Assembly (NCBI GenBank): GCA_030837825.1
Contig: JAUQYB010000033.1
Coordinates: 1-64,000, forward strand
Direction: 5' to 3'
Source of the DNA: Albidovulum sp.
GTDB lineage: Bacteria > Pseudomonadota > Alphaproteobacteria > Rhodobacterales > Rhodobacteraceae
DNA length: 64,000 bases
In this document: in pieces, positions 34,800 to 43,270 of the stretch
How positions within the stretch are numbered: position 1 is the first letter of the stretch
Layout of the letters: each line of letters starts with the position of its first letter
The notes under the pieces: generated by a model
The model's database searches: none
What the model was told of the DNA's origin: nothing
Seen by the model: only the letters and a program-made list of their open reading frames with translations
Made by a program: the position numbers and the translations under genes

Positions 34800-35060
34800 C
34801 TTTGCCTCGGAAATCCGTCGACGCTGCTGATCTACATGCTGCTCCTGCCGGGCATCGTGCCGGACGGAGTCGCCGGGGTCGGGCAGATGCTGCCGGTGGT
34901 GTTGGTGACCCTTGCCGCCGTCGGCGGGGTGTTCTTCGGCACGATCCTCCTTGCGCGGCTCTTCAACCGGATCGTCGTCTCGTCCGGCTCGACCTTGGCG
35001 CTCAGCCGCGTCACCGCCGGTGCGGTTGCGGTGGCCTCGCTCTGGATCCTCGCGGCCTGA
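34785..35060 (+). pseudogene. C-terminal fragment of a LysE-family exporter
   Basis: About 90 residues (ILGMALCLGNPSTLLIYMLLLPGIVPDG ... LFNRIV) match the second half of LysE/RhtB-type amino-acid exporters, including the NP helix motif. The first half is absent. The fragment starts exactly where the antisense kinase fragment begins, so the junction near 34790-34800 looks like a deletion scar. Confidence 0.75.
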
Positions 35061-35084
35061 CCGGCGGGGCGCCCGGGCGTCGGC

Positions 35085-36077
35085 TCAGGCGCGCCGACCG
35101 ATCCCGCCTCGCCGGTGCGGTTCCATCCAGTCGATCCGCGGGTTTGTCGGGATGATACGGTGCGGGTTGATCATGGCATGGCTGAAATAATAGTGCCGCA
35201 CGATTTGGTCGAAATGCACCGTGCCGGCGATGCCCGGCCATTGGTAAAGCTCGCGCAGCCAGCCCCAGAGGTTCGGATACTCGCGCAGCCAGGCGCGGTT
35301 GCATTTGAAATGCGTGTGATAGACCGGATCGAAGCGCAGCGCGGTGGTGAAGAGGCGCCAGTCGGCCTCGGTGATGCGGGGGCCGGTCAGGTAGCGGTTC
35401 TGCGCCAGATGCGGCTCCAGCCAGTCCAGCGTGGCGAAGACCTCGGTCACCGCCTCGTCATAGGCGGCTTGCGTGGTGGCAAAGCCCGCGCGGTAGACCC
35501 CGTTGTTGAAGCCGCGATAGATCCGGTCGTTCAGCGCGTCGATCTGCCCGCGCAGGGCGACCGGGTAGTAGTCGTCACGATTGCCCGTCAGCCCGTCGAA
35601 GGCCGAGTTGAACATGCGGATGATCTCGGCGCTTTCGTTCGAGACGATGGTGTTCGTGGCCTTGTCCCACAGGACGGGCACCGTGACGCGCCCCGAGGCG
35701 CGGGGATCGGCGCGCAGGTAGATGTCGCGCAGGAACGGCAGGCCGTGCAGTCGGTCGCCGGTCGCGCCGGGGAAATCGGTTCGGAACTCCCACCCTTCGG
35801 AGAGCATGTCGGGGTGCACGACCGACAGATCGATATGCCGCTCCAGCCCCTTCAGCGCGCGGAAGATCAGCGTGCGATGCGCCCAGGGGCAGGCGTAGGA
35901 GACGTAAAGGTGATAGCGCCCGCTTTCGGCGGCATAGCCGCCCTGCCCGGTCGGCCCCGGCGCACCGTCCGGCGTGATCCAGTTGCGCCACGTTGTGGTG
36001 CTGCGCTGGAACCGGCCGCCGGTGGCCTTGGTGTCATACCAGTCGTCGCGCCATTCGCCTGCATCGAGCCTACCCAT
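35085..36077 (-). CDS. yqjG: Glutathionyl-hydroquinone reductase (Xi-class glutathione transferase)
   Basis: 330 residues, full length for YqjG/EcmB. The N-terminal thioredoxin-like domain contains the catalytic CPWA motif (YVSYACPWAHRTLIFRALKG, Cys near 63). The C-terminal all-helical domain holds NDRIYRGFNNGVYRAGFA and the Tyr-rich ending typical of the Xi class. It reduces glutathionyl-hydroquinones to hydroquinones with glutathione. It overlaps the upstream DUF2798 gene by 8 bp. It anchors the quinone/electrophile theme of 35-46 kb. Confidence 0.93.
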   Translation of the reverse strand: MGRLDAGEWRDDWYDTKATGGRFQRSTTTWRNWITPDGAPGPTGQGGYAAESGRYHLYVSYACPWAHRTLIFRALKGLERHIDLSVVHPDMLSEGWEFRTDFPGATGDRLHGLPFLRDIYLRADPRASGRVTVPVLWDKATNTIVSNESAEIIRMFNSAFDGLTGNRDDYYPVALRGQIDALNDRIYRGFNNGVYRAGFATTQAAYDEAVTEVFATLDWLEPHLAQNRYLTGPRITEADWRLFTTALRFDPVYHTHFKCNRAWLREYPNLWGWLRELYQWPGIAGTVHFDQIVRHYYFSHAMINPHRIIPTNPRIDWMEPHRRGGIGRRA

Positions 36078-36318
36078 GGCGCCCTCCTGCCGCTGCGGGT
36101 TTCACCAGCGCCCCGGCAAAGCGCCCGGCGAGGGGCGCGATGACCAGCACCGTCGGGAACGAGACCGACCAGCTTATAGGCCAGGCCGTCACCCAGAAGA
36201 GCGGCAGTTGCGCGACAAGGCCGACCGCCCGCAGCGTCGCGACGCCGGAGATGATGAAGGACATCATCCCCGACAGGAGAAAGCTGAACACGAGATGAGA
36301 GAAACAATGAGGTGTCAC
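36070..36318 (-). CDS. DUF2798 small membrane protein
   Basis: 82 residues with two membrane helices (FSFLLSGMMSFIISGVATL and SVSFPTVLVIAPLAGRFAG), the pattern of DUF2798. Function is unknown. It precedes and overlaps the hydroquinone reductase gene, so the two are co-transcribed, divergent from the LysR gene. Confidence 0.8.
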   Translation of the reverse strand: MTPHCFSHLVFSFLLSGMMSFIISGVATLRAVGLVAQLPLFWVTAWPISWSVSFPTVLVIAPLAGRFAGALVKPAAAGGRHG

Positions 36319-36345
36319 GATATGGTCTTTCGCCGGGGAATTCTC

Positions 36346-36372
36346 TTGACCGGGTCAATCTATGGACGGGAC
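36346..36372. promoter_or_regulatory. Divergent promoter with TTGAC/GTCAA repeat and CTATRGACRGGAC motif
   Basis: TTGACCGGGTCAA (36346-36358) is an inverted repeat with a three-base centre. It is followed by CTATGGACGGGAC (36360-36372). A close match, CTATAGACAGGAC, recurs at 37358-37370 ahead of the isochorismatase-family gene. Both places flank the LysR gene, its likely binder. Confidence 0.45.
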
Positions 36373-36386
36373 AATGCCGGCGGCAG

Positions 36387-37343
36387 GTGCTAGTTCTGCA
36401 CAGCTATGTCCCATTTTTCGAACAATGCCTGCTGGATCTGAATGACCTTCGCCTGTTTGCCACGGTGGTGGATCGCGGGGGCTTCGCCGCCGCCGCGCGC
36501 GAGCTGAACCTGCCGCGCTCACGCATCAGCCGGCGCATGGCGCTTCTGGAGGAACGGCTGGGCGTGCGGCTGGTCCAGCGCACCACCCGCAGCTTTGCCG
36601 TGACCGAGATCGGCCGCAGCTTCCACGCCCATTGCGCCGCGATGCTGGTCGAGGCGGAGGCGGCCGCCGAGGTGATCGCCCAACGGCAGGCGGAGCCGCG
36701 CGGGCTGGTGCGGATCGCCTGCCCCGCCTCGATCATCTATTTCCAGGTCGGAGCGATGATTGCCCGGTTCATGGACCGCTACCCCGCGACCGAGGTGCAT
36801 CTGGAAAGCACCGGGCGGAGGGTGGATGTGATCCGCGAGGGGTTCGACATGGCCATCCGCGTGCGGTTTCCCCCGCTCGAGGACAGCGGCCTGCTGGTGC
36901 GCCGGTTGTCGACCAGCCATCAGCGGCTGGTGGCCTCCCCCGCGCTCCTGTCCCGCCATGCGCCGGTGACGGGTCCCGAGGCGCTGGCGGCGATGCAGAG
37001 CCTTGGCTGGGGACCGTCGCGCGGCGAGGAGGAGTGGCGGCTGGAGGGTCCGGAGGGCGCGGTCGAGACGCTGCGCCACCGGCCGCGCTTCGTGACCGAG
37101 GACATGGTCGCGCTGCGGCTGGCGGCGCTGGAGGGCGTGGGGGTCTGCCAGTTCCCGGAAATGGTGATCCGCGACGATCTGGCCGCCGGACGGCTGGTCG
37201 ACGCGCTGCCGGGCTGGGCGCCGCGCGCCGGCATCCTGCACGCGGTCTTTCCCACCCGCCGGGGTCTGCTGCCCTCGGTCCGGGCGCTGCTGGATTTCCT
37301 GGCCGCGGAATATGCCGCGCTGGACCGGCAGGCGGGCGGCTGA
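36387..37343 (+). CDS. LysR-family transcriptional regulator
   Basis: 318 residues if GTG 36387 is used. The helix-turn-helix is LNDLRLFATVVDRGGFAAAARELNLPRSRISRRMALLEERLG. Family members usually begin MDLNDL; here that Met position is CTG (36432), so the real start is unclear (36312, 36387 or 36432). The effector domain looks intact (RIACPASIIYFQVGAM, GFDMAIRV). It is divergent from the DUF2798-yqjG unit. An inverted repeat CGTCCT/AGGACG follows at 37354-37371. Confidence 0.87.
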   Translation: MLVLHSYVPFFEQCLLDLNDLRLFATVVDRGGFAAAARELNLPRSRISRRMALLEERLGVRLVQRTTRSFAVTEIGRSFHAHCAAMLVEAEAAAEVIAQRQAEPRGLVRIACPASIIYFQVGAMIARFMDRYPATEVHLESTGRRVDVIREGFDMAIRVRFPPLEDSGLLVRRLSTSHQRLVASPALLSRHAPVTGPEALAAMQSLGWGPSRGEEEWRLEGPEGAVETLRHRPRFVTEDMVALRLAALEGVGVCQFPEMVIRDDLAAGRLVDALPGWAPRAGILHAVFPTRRGLLPSVRALLDFLAAEYAALDRQAGG

Positions 37344-37353
37344 CCTCCGCCAC

Positions 37354-37371
37354 CGTCCTATAGACAGGACG
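37354..37371 (+). promoter_or_regulatory. Inverted repeat upstream of isochorismatase-family gene
   Basis: CGTCCT and AGGACG arms around ATAGAC. It contains CTATAGACAGGAC, which matches the motif at 36360-36372 at 11 of 13 bases. It lies 206 bp upstream of the next gene. Confidence 0.4.
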
Positions 37372-37576
37372 CACTAGCGCGAAATAACCGGCTACCCGGA
37401 CGATTGTCCTGACTGTATCTCTTGTGCATCCAAGGACGGCAGCATCGCCGGACAGGATCGCGGCCTTCCCCGCCTGACCCGAACACCCCGCCCCCGTCTC
37501 GGGGACGGCCCGAAAACCCGGCGGGATGCCCCCGACCGGCCCGAACATCACAACCCTGAACCCAAGGAGAAGACCC

Positions 37577-38254
37577 ATGTCGAACATCGCGAATTTCAAC
37601 GGCCAGCGCCCGGTCATCGACCCGAACGATGCCGTCCTCTTGCTCATCGACCACCAGAGCGGCCTCTTTCAGGTCGTGCAGGACATGCCGATGCCGGTGC
37701 TGCGCCAGCACGCCGCGGCGCTGGCCAAGATGGCGACGCTGGCAAAGATCCCGGTCATCACCACCGCCTCGGTGCCGCAGGGCCCGAACGGCCCGCTGAT
37801 CCCGGAAATCCACGAGGCCGCGCCCCACGCGCAATACGTCGCCCGCAAAGGCGAGATCAACGCCTGGGATAACCCCGACTTCGTCGCGGCGGTCAAGGCG
37901 ACCGGGCGCAAGACCCTGATCATCGCCGGCACCATCACATCGGTCTGCATGGCCTTCCCGGCGATCAGCGCGGCCTATGACGGCTACAAGGTCTTTGCCG
38001 TGGTCGATGCCTCGGGCACCTATTCGAAGATGGCCGAGGAGATCACGCTGGCCCGCGTCGTCCAGGCCGGTGTGGTGCCGATGGATACCGCCGCGGTGGC
38101 CTCCGAGCTTCAGGGCACCTGGAACCGCGAAGATGCGATGGAATGGGCGGCGATCTATACGAAGATCTTCCCGCACTACCAGCTTCTGATCGAAAGCTAC
38201 ATGAAGGCGCAGCAGGTGGAGAAAAACCACGAACAGCTCGACTCCGCGCGCTGA
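37577..38254 (+). CDS. Isochorismatase-family (YcaC-like) hydrolase
   Basis: 225 residues from ATG 37577 after AAGGAGA. Cysteine-hydrolase fold with the triad regions LLLIDHQSG (Asp), [11 protein letters not shown] (Lys) and [17 protein letters not shown] (nucleophile Cys). YcaC-type members are uncharacterised amidohydrolase-like enzymes often induced by electrophiles or quinones. A strong terminator follows. Confidence 0.9.
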   Translation: MSNIANFNGQRPVIDPNDAVLLLIDHQSGLFQVVQDMPMPVLRQHAAALAKMATLAKIPVITTASVPQGPNGPLIPEIHEAAPHAQYVARKGEINAWDNPDFVAAVKATGRKTLIIAGTITSVCMAFPAISAAYDGYKVFAVVDASGTYSKMAEEITLARVVQAGVVPMDTAAVASELQGTWNREDAMEWAAIYTKIFPHYQLLIESYMKAQQVEKNHEQLDSAR

Positions 38255-38273
38255 GGCAGCACAGCGCACAACC

Positions 38274-38305
38274 AAAGCCCGTCCGCACATGTGCGGACGG
38301 GCTTT
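38274..38305. terminator. Bidirectional intrinsic terminator
   Basis: 15-bp perfect arms (AAAGCCCGTCCGCAC / GTGCGGACGGGCTTT) with a two-base loop and T/A-flanked ends. It sits between the isochorismatase-family gene and the convergent LysR gene that ends at 38313. Confidence 0.85.
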
Positions 38306-38312
38306 CCCGCGT

Positions 38313-39224
38313 TCAGTTACCGCTGACCGCAGGCATCTTCCACGGCGCCCCATCGGACAGTTCCGCCGCCAGATGGTCGATCAGGGCGCGGAGTTTCGCC
38401 GGCATCGGCTGCAACGGCGGCCAGACAGCGTGAATGGGCAGGGTGCGGATCGCGCTTTCGGGCAGGATCCGTTCCAGCTTGCCCGCCGCAATCGCCGGAT
38501 CGGCGATGAAGCCCGGCAGCATGGCGAAACCGACCCCGGCGATGGCCAGATCGCGCATCGCCTCACCGTTGTTGAGGGTGACAACCTCGGTCACGGAGGG
38601 GCTGAACCGGCCGAAGCGCCACAATTCCGCATTGGGCACATGGCTGTAGCCGATCACCGGCTTTCCGGTCAGGTCCTGCGGCGCCTGCGGCCGTCCGATC
38701 CGGTCCAGCAGCGCCGGCGCGGCGCAGGGGACGGAGCGGTCCTCGCAGAGCTTGCGCGCCATCAACGCACTGTCCGCCAAGGGGCCGATGCGGATCGCCA
38801 GATCGGTGCCGGTCCGCGCCAGATCGACGAAGCGGTCGTCATAGTCGATCCGCAGCGTCAGGCCCGGATGCGCGGTGGCAAAACGCGCGAGGATCGGCGA
38901 CAGATGCAGCGTGCCGAAGCTGACCGGCGCCGCGATCGACAGCGTGCCGCGGATCTGCTGGTCGCCGCCCAAGGCCTCCTCGGTCGCCGCGCGCAGATCG
39001 GCGAGCGCCGGGCGGATGCGCTCGGCCAGCCGGTGGGCGGCGTCGGTGGGCGTGATCCGCCCGGTGCTGCGGCGGAAGAGTGCTGCACCCAGCTCGCCCT
39101 CAAGGTCGCTTATGCGCTTGCTGACCACCGATTTCGACAGGTTCAGCCGCGCGGCCGCCGCCGTCACCGTGCCCAGTTCCATCACGGTCAGCAGCGTGTC
39201 CAACTGATCGAGGTCATATTGCAT
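38313..39224 (-). CDS. LysR-family regulator, candidate controller of the quinone-stress cluster
   Basis: 303 residues. The helix-turn-helix is LDTLLTVMELGTVTAAAARLNLSKSVVSKRISDLEGELG. The effector domain begins near 90 (GTLSIAAPVSFGTLHLSP). It is divergent from the FMN reductase gene. A T-N11-A palindrome 19 bp upstream recurs in two other divergent promoters of this cluster (41647 and 44879), so this protein is the most likely common regulator. Confidence 0.9.
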   Translation of the reverse strand: MQYDLDQLDTLLTVMELGTVTAAAARLNLSKSVVSKRISDLEGELGAALFRRSTGRITPTDAAHRLAERIRPALADLRAATEEALGGDQQIRGTLSIAAPVSFGTLHLSPILARFATAHPGLTLRIDYDDRFVDLARTGTDLAIRIGPLADSALMARKLCEDRSVPCAAPALLDRIGRPQAPQDLTGKPVIGYSHVPNAELWRFGRFSPSVTEVVTLNNGEAMRDLAIAGVGFAMLPGFIADPAIAAGKLERILPESAIRTLPIHAVWPPLQPMPAKLRALIDHLAAELSDGAPWKMPAVSGN

Positions 39225-39242
39225 TGCACAGTTCTACTCCGT

Positions 39243-39263
39243 GCGTTCGGCTCTGTCGAACAT
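39243..39263. promoter_or_regulatory. LysR-type box 1 (T-N11-A palindrome)
   Basis: GCGTTCG-N7-CGAACAT in the LysR/FMN reductase divergent promoter. It has the same architecture as the sites at 41647 and 44879. Confidence 0.6.
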
Positions 39264-39400
39264 GTTGTGCATCGGCCGCATCGCGCGACACCCACGGAAT
39301 TGCCTGCCCGAAGCCGTTCGGCCATAGTGACCGGACGTTCGGGAGCGATCGCTGCACCTGCCCGGATATGGCGACCCTTCGCCCCAAAGAAAGGAATGTG

Positions 39401-39970
39401 ATGACCGTGGTCCTCGGCCTTTCCGGCAGCCTCCGCCGGGCCTCGTTCAACGCCGGCCTGCTGCGCTGCGCAGCCGAGGTCGCGCCGGAGGGGGTCACGG
39501 TGCAGATCGGCAGCATCGCGGATGTGCCGCTCTACAACGCCGACACGGAAGCCACCGAGGGGCTGCCGCCTGCGGTCCAGACGCTTCAGGCGCAGTTGCG
39601 CGCGGCCGACGGGCTGCTGCTGGTCACGCCGGAATACAACAATGGCATCCCCGGCGTGTTCAAGAACGCGATCGACTGGATGTCGCGGGGCGACGGGCTG
39701 AAGGCCTTCGCGGGCAAGCCGGTCGCGGTCGTCGGCGCCTCGCCCGGCGGCTTCGGCACCATCATGGCGCAGTCGCACTGGCTGCCGGTCCTGCGCACGC
39801 TGAGGACCGCGCCCTGGTGCGAGGGGCGTCTGCTGGTATCGCGCGCGCGGGACCTGTTCGACGAGGACGGCACCCTTACCGACGCACAATCGCGCAAGCT
39901 GCTGACCGAGTTCGTCGCCGGCTTCGCAGCCAGCCTGGCCGGGCGCAAGGGCAGCGGCGGCGGGGCCTAG
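39401..39970 (+). CDS. NAD(P)H-dependent FMN reductase / quinone reductase family
   Basis: 189 residues with the flavodoxin-like fold of the NADPH-dependent FMN reductase family. The phosphate loop GLSGSLRRASFNAGLLR is at about 6-22, and the conserved TPEYNNGIPGVFKNAIDWMSR at about 78-98. Family members (ChrR, azoreductases) reduce quinones, azo dyes or metals by two electrons. It is divergent from the LysR gene and carries the shared T-N11-A box upstream. Confidence 0.92.
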   Translation: MTVVLGLSGSLRRASFNAGLLRCAAEVAPEGVTVQIGSIADVPLYNADTEATEGLPPAVQTLQAQLRAADGLLLVTPEYNNGIPGVFKNAIDWMSRGDGLKAFAGKPVAVVGASPGGFGTIMAQSHWLPVLRTLRTAPWCEGRLLVSRARDLFDEDGTLTDAQSRKLLTEFVAGFAASLAGRKGSGGGA

Positions 39971-39994
39971 GCCTGCCCCCTCCGACCCGCCCGA

Positions 39995-40645
39995 TCAGCC
40001 GATCTTGCCCTCGCGCATCAGGCCGAAGCGCTTGGGGAAATACCACTGCAACACCGCCCGGAACTTGGGCGAACTGTCGCGCGCCCAGTTGCGCATCAGT
40101 TCGGAACCGAACTGGATCGCGGTGATGGGCGTTGCCCCCGCCTGCCGCATCCGCTCCAGCGCCTGATCATGCGCAACGGCAGAGATCCCGCCGACCGCGT
40201 CGGCGACCGGGTAGACGTGATAGCCCCCGGCCTGCATGTCCAGCGTGGGGAAAGTCAGGCAGACCTCGGTCCAGAGCCCGGCCATGACGATGTTCCTGCG
40301 GCCCGTCGCCTCGACCGCGGCGCGGAACTCGGCATCCTCCCAGGCGTTGACGCCGGTCCGGTCGATCTCCTTCTGGTCGCCCGGCAGTTCCGCCATGATC
40401 TCCTCTGCCGTGCCGGTGTTGACGCCCATGTCGACACCCACGGTCGACACGATCACCGGCACTCCGTAGGCGCGCGCGAACCGGCACAGCGCCACGACAT
40501 TGAGGTTGATCTCTTCGGTCGAGGAAGAGGTGACAGATCGGTATTGCTCAGGCTGATAGTCGATCAGCACCAGCGCGCAGTTTTCCGGCGTGAGCAGGCG
40601 GTCGCTTGCCGGGTCGCGGATCGGTTCGGGTGTGGTCTTTGCCAT
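39995..40645 (-). CDS. Isochorismatase-family hydrolase
   Basis: 216 residues from ATG 40645 after AGGAGG. Triad regions are LVLIDYQPEQY (Asp), an acidic/Lys loop near DRTGVNAWED, and VMAGLWTEVCLTFPTLDM (Cys). The DYQPEQYRSV start resembles a group of plant- and bacteria-type nicotinamidase relatives of unknown substrate. It is the third gene of a minus-strand unit with DoxX and GNAT genes (gaps of 3 and 10 bp). Confidence 0.9.
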   Translation of the reverse strand: MAKTTPEPIRDPASDRLLTPENCALVLIDYQPEQYRSVTSSSTEEINLNVVALCRFARAYGVPVIVSTVGVDMGVNTGTAEEIMAELPGDQKEIDRTGVNAWEDAEFRAAVEATGRRNIVMAGLWTEVCLTFPTLDMQAGGYHVYPVADAVGGISAVAHDQALERMRQAGATPITAIQFGSELMRNWARDSSPKFRAVLQWYFPKRFGLMREGKIG

Positions 40646-40655
40646 GCGGTCCTCC

Positions 40656-40970
40656 TCAGGGGTCTTCGCCCGGTTTCGTGGTGAAGAGGTCGGCCCATTC
40701 CGGGTGCCTGGAATATTGCTTGCGCACGAAGGGGCAGACCGGGACGATGCGGAAGCCGGACTTGCGCGCATCCTCCAGCATGAAGTCGAGCAGCGCCTTG
40801 GCGACGCCCTGGCCCGCCATTGCCTCCGGCACCCCGGTGTGATCGGCGCTGATCACGCCCGGCCGCCGGTGCGTGAAGGTGATCTCGCCCTCGGCGTCGA
40901 TGCCCGCGATGCGCGCCACATAACGACCGCGCCGCTCGCCATCCTCTTTGGTGATGTTCACTTCGGTCAT
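40656..40970 (-). CDS. YjdJ-type GNAT-like N-acetyltransferase
   Basis: 104 residues, the short GNAT form. The acetyl-CoA loop is AMAGQGVAKALLDFMLEDARKSG (about 49-71), and the ending IVPVCPFVRKQYSRHPEW is diagnostic of this small family. Its substrate is unknown. It lies between the DoxX and isochorismatase-family genes and is co-transcribed with them. Confidence 0.88.
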   Translation of the reverse strand: MTEVNITKEDGERRGRYVARIAGIDAEGEITFTHRRPGVISADHTGVPEAMAGQGVAKALLDFMLEDARKSGFRIVPVCPFVRKQYSRHPEWADLFTTKPGEDP

Positions 40971-40973
40971 CTC

Positions 40974-41543
40974 TCAGAACTCCCGTTTCAGGATCGAACG
41001 GTCGACCGAGAGCGGCCCGGCCCCCCAGGCGGCAAGGAACAGCGCCGCCACGGTCCAGAGCGCCGAGAAGCCCTCGGCCTTGAACTGGACCAGATGCAGG
41101 AAGCGCGCCCCGCCATCCTCACCGAGGTTGCGCAAGCCGTCTTCGGTAAAAAGGACGGCATTCTCCGCAAGCGCGGCCATGCCCTCGGGCGACAGGATCG
41201 CGGCGCCATAGGGATGCGTTGCGTGAAACCAGTAGGTCACCGCCAGCATCAACCCATTGGCCAGCGCGACCGGCCGGGTCAGCAACCCCGCCATGATCAT
41301 CAGCCCGCCCGCGAACTGCAACACCGCCAGCACCGCCGACCATAGCCAGCCGGGAGAAAGGCCGATGCTTTCGGTGAAGCCGGCCATGGCGAAGGGCGCC
41401 TGGATCTTGGGCCAGCCTTCGATGACCAGCATGCCGCCGACCAAAACCCTCAGCACGACATGGGCGAGCGGCTGGGCGAAGCGGCGATAGAACGGTTCCA
41501 TGACAGGCAGGATCAGGGCGCTCCTTCCTTGGTCCTCGTGCAT
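40974..41543 (-). CDS. DoxX-family membrane protein
   Basis: 189 residues from ATG 41543, preceded by a strong AAGGAGG; the in-frame extension to 41612 lacks such a site. Four membrane helices are visible, with VLRVLVGGMLVIEGWPKI and LQFAGGLMIMAGLLTRPVALANGLML typical of DoxX. Such proteins are linked to quinone/thiol redox stress. It is the first gene of the unit. Its divergent partner is a pirin gene, with the T-N11-A palindrome between them. Confidence 0.9.
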   Translation of the reverse strand: MHEDQGRSALILPVMEPFYRRFAQPLAHVVLRVLVGGMLVIEGWPKIQAPFAMAGFTESIGLSPGWLWSAVLAVLQFAGGLMIMAGLLTRPVALANGLMLAVTYWFHATHPYGAAILSPEGMAALAENAVLFTEDGLRNLGEDGGARFLHLVQFKAEGFSALWTVAALFLAAWGAGPLSVDRSILKREF

Positions 41544-41646
41544 CGCGGTCCTCCTTTCCGGTCTATCGGCAGGGCGGCACTGGTTGCGTTCCCGACCAGA
41601 TGATTCGCGCAAACCGGTTCTGTCCAGACGGCTGGAATCAAAACCC

Positions 41647-41667
41647 GTGTTCGATCATGCCGAACAC
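41647..41667. promoter_or_regulatory. LysR-type box 2 (perfect T-N11-A palindrome)
   Basis: GTGTTCG-N7-CGAACAC, perfect 7-bp arms, between the DoxX unit (104 bp away) and the pirin gene (79 bp away). Confidence 0.65.
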
Positions 41668-41745
41668 CCTGCGCCTTGTCCAGCACCGGCTTCCGGCCCA
41701 TCTCTGCCGCAACGGCGGATGATCCGCCCTTAAACGGAGGTTCCC

Positions 41746-42603
41746 ATGCGTCAGGTTCTTGACACCACCACTGCCTCCCGCGGCCATTGGGTCGGCGACG
41801 GCTTTCCCGTGCGCTCGCTCTTTTCCCACATGTCGGGCAGCAACGAGAACACGCCCTTCCTGATGCTGGACTACGGCGGGCCCCATACCTTTGAGCCGGC
41901 CAGCCGGCCGCGCGGCGTCGATGTCCACCCCCACAAGGGGTTTGAAACCGTGACCATCGTCTATGACGGCGAGGTCGAGCACGGCGACAGCACCGGGCGG
42001 GGCGGCGTGATCCGCGAAGGCGACGTGCAATGGATGACCGCCGGCGCGGGCATCCTGCACAAGGAATTCCACAGCCACGCCTATACGAAACGCGGCGGCG
42101 CGTTCGAGATGGTGCAGCTCTGGGTCAACCTGCCGGCCAGCGACAAATCGGCCGAGCCGGGCTATCAGGCCATCGCCGATGCCTCGATCCCCGCGGTCGA
42201 TCTGCCGGATGGGGCGGGGCGTCTGCGGGTGATCACGGGCGAATACGGCGGCAGGAAGGGCCCGGCGCGGACCTTCACCCCGATGGATGTCTGGGACCTG
42301 CGGCTGAACGCGGGAAAGACCCTCGCGCTCTCGCCGGCCGAAGGCTGGACGGCGATCGTGGTCGCGCTGTCGGGTACGGTCGAGGTGAACGGCACGGCGC
42401 TGACGGGGCCCGCCACGGCGCGGCTGTCCCGCACCGGCGGCGAGGTGACGATCGCCGCCGGCGACGACGCCAAGGTTCTGGTCCTTGCCGGCGCGCCGAT
42501 CGACGAGCCGGTGTCGGCCTACGGGCCCTTCGTGATGAACACCGAGCGCGAGATCCGTCAGGCAATACTGGACTTCAACGCGGGCAAGTTCGGGCGGCTG
42601 TAA
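41746..42603 (+). CDS. Pirin-family protein
   Basis: 285 residues with the bicupin fold. Metal ligands are in DVHPHKGFETVTIVYDGEVEHGDS (two His, one His downstream) and the Glu-containing GAGILHKEFH. A pirin C-terminal domain starts near 175. Pirins are iron proteins, and some have quercetin 2,3-dioxygenase activity. It is expressed divergently from the DoxX unit. A strong terminator follows. Confidence 0.92.
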   Translation: MRQVLDTTTASRGHWVGDGFPVRSLFSHMSGSNENTPFLMLDYGGPHTFEPASRPRGVDVHPHKGFETVTIVYDGEVEHGDSTGRGGVIREGDVQWMTAGAGILHKEFHSHAYTKRGGAFEMVQLWVNLPASDKSAEPGYQAIADASIPAVDLPDGAGRLRVITGEYGGRKGPARTFTPMDVWDLRLNAGKTLALSPAEGWTAIVVALSGTVEVNGTALTGPATARLSRTGGEVTIAAGDDAKVLVLAGAPIDEPVSAYGPFVMNTEREIRQAILDFNAGKFGRL

Positions 42604-42625
42604 GGGCCTGGTCAAGAAATCCGGG

Positions 42626-42651
42626 CGGGCGGCGGAGACCTCCGCCGCCCG
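42626..42651 (+). terminator. Intrinsic terminator after pirin gene
   Basis: 11-bp arms CGGGCGGCGGA / TCCGCCGCCCG, four-base loop, then TTT, starting 23 bp after the stop. Confidence 0.8.
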
Positions 42652-42674
42652 TTTCCGTTCAAGGAGGCTTTGCC

Positions 42675-43270
42675 ATGGAGAAGACGCTCGAACTGGGCAT
42701 CCGCAACGTGCTGCCCGAAGACCTGCGGTATCTCCTCCGCAAGCATCCGCGAGAAGGCTGGCGCAATCAGCCCGGCCTCGCCGGCACCGGAGAGATCTGG
42801 CTGGCCAACCGTGACTGGTTTCGCGCGATCACGATGCGGAGATCCACGATCAACTGCGCAGGTTGCGTGAAGCGGGCGAGACGACCTGGGACAGTGGTCC
42901 GTCTCTCCATCGCCACATCGGCAGTCTGCTGGGCAGTCTCGACGGCCATCACCGGATCGAGGACGAACACTATTTCCCGCAACTCCTGCGGATCGAGCCG
43001 AGCCTGACCCGCGGCTTCGAGATTCTGCACTCCGATCATCATGTCATCCACGACGCGATCAAGGAACTGGCCGCGGCCACGCAAGACAATCTGCGCCGGC
43101 TGGGCCAGTCCGAAGGCGAGATGACCGGCGATCAGCGCCGTGCGGTCGATGCGCTGGCGGAAACGGTCGAACGTATCGCACCCTTGCTGAAGCAGCACCT
43201 GTCGGATGAGGAGGAGATCGTCATCCCGCTGATCCTGGAACGCGCCCGCATGGGCCCGGAGTTCAGCGCC
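42675..43270 (+). pseudogene. Hemerythrin-domain protein with a frameshift
   Basis: The ATG at 42675 follows AAGGAGG and starts MEKTLELGIRNVLPEDLRYLL. Near 42828-42835 the frame must change to continue as DHDAEIHDQLRRLREAGE and then the hemerythrin four-helix bundle: HRHIGSLLGSLDGHHRIEDEHYFPQLL, HSDHHVIHDAIKEL, LLKQHLSDEEEIVIPLI. A single-base loss in the CGCGCG run explains it; sequencing error is the alternative. The second frame has no stop where the family ends (about 43265) and reads on antisense through the convergent gene to 43642, so the natural end is also lost. Confidence 0.75.
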
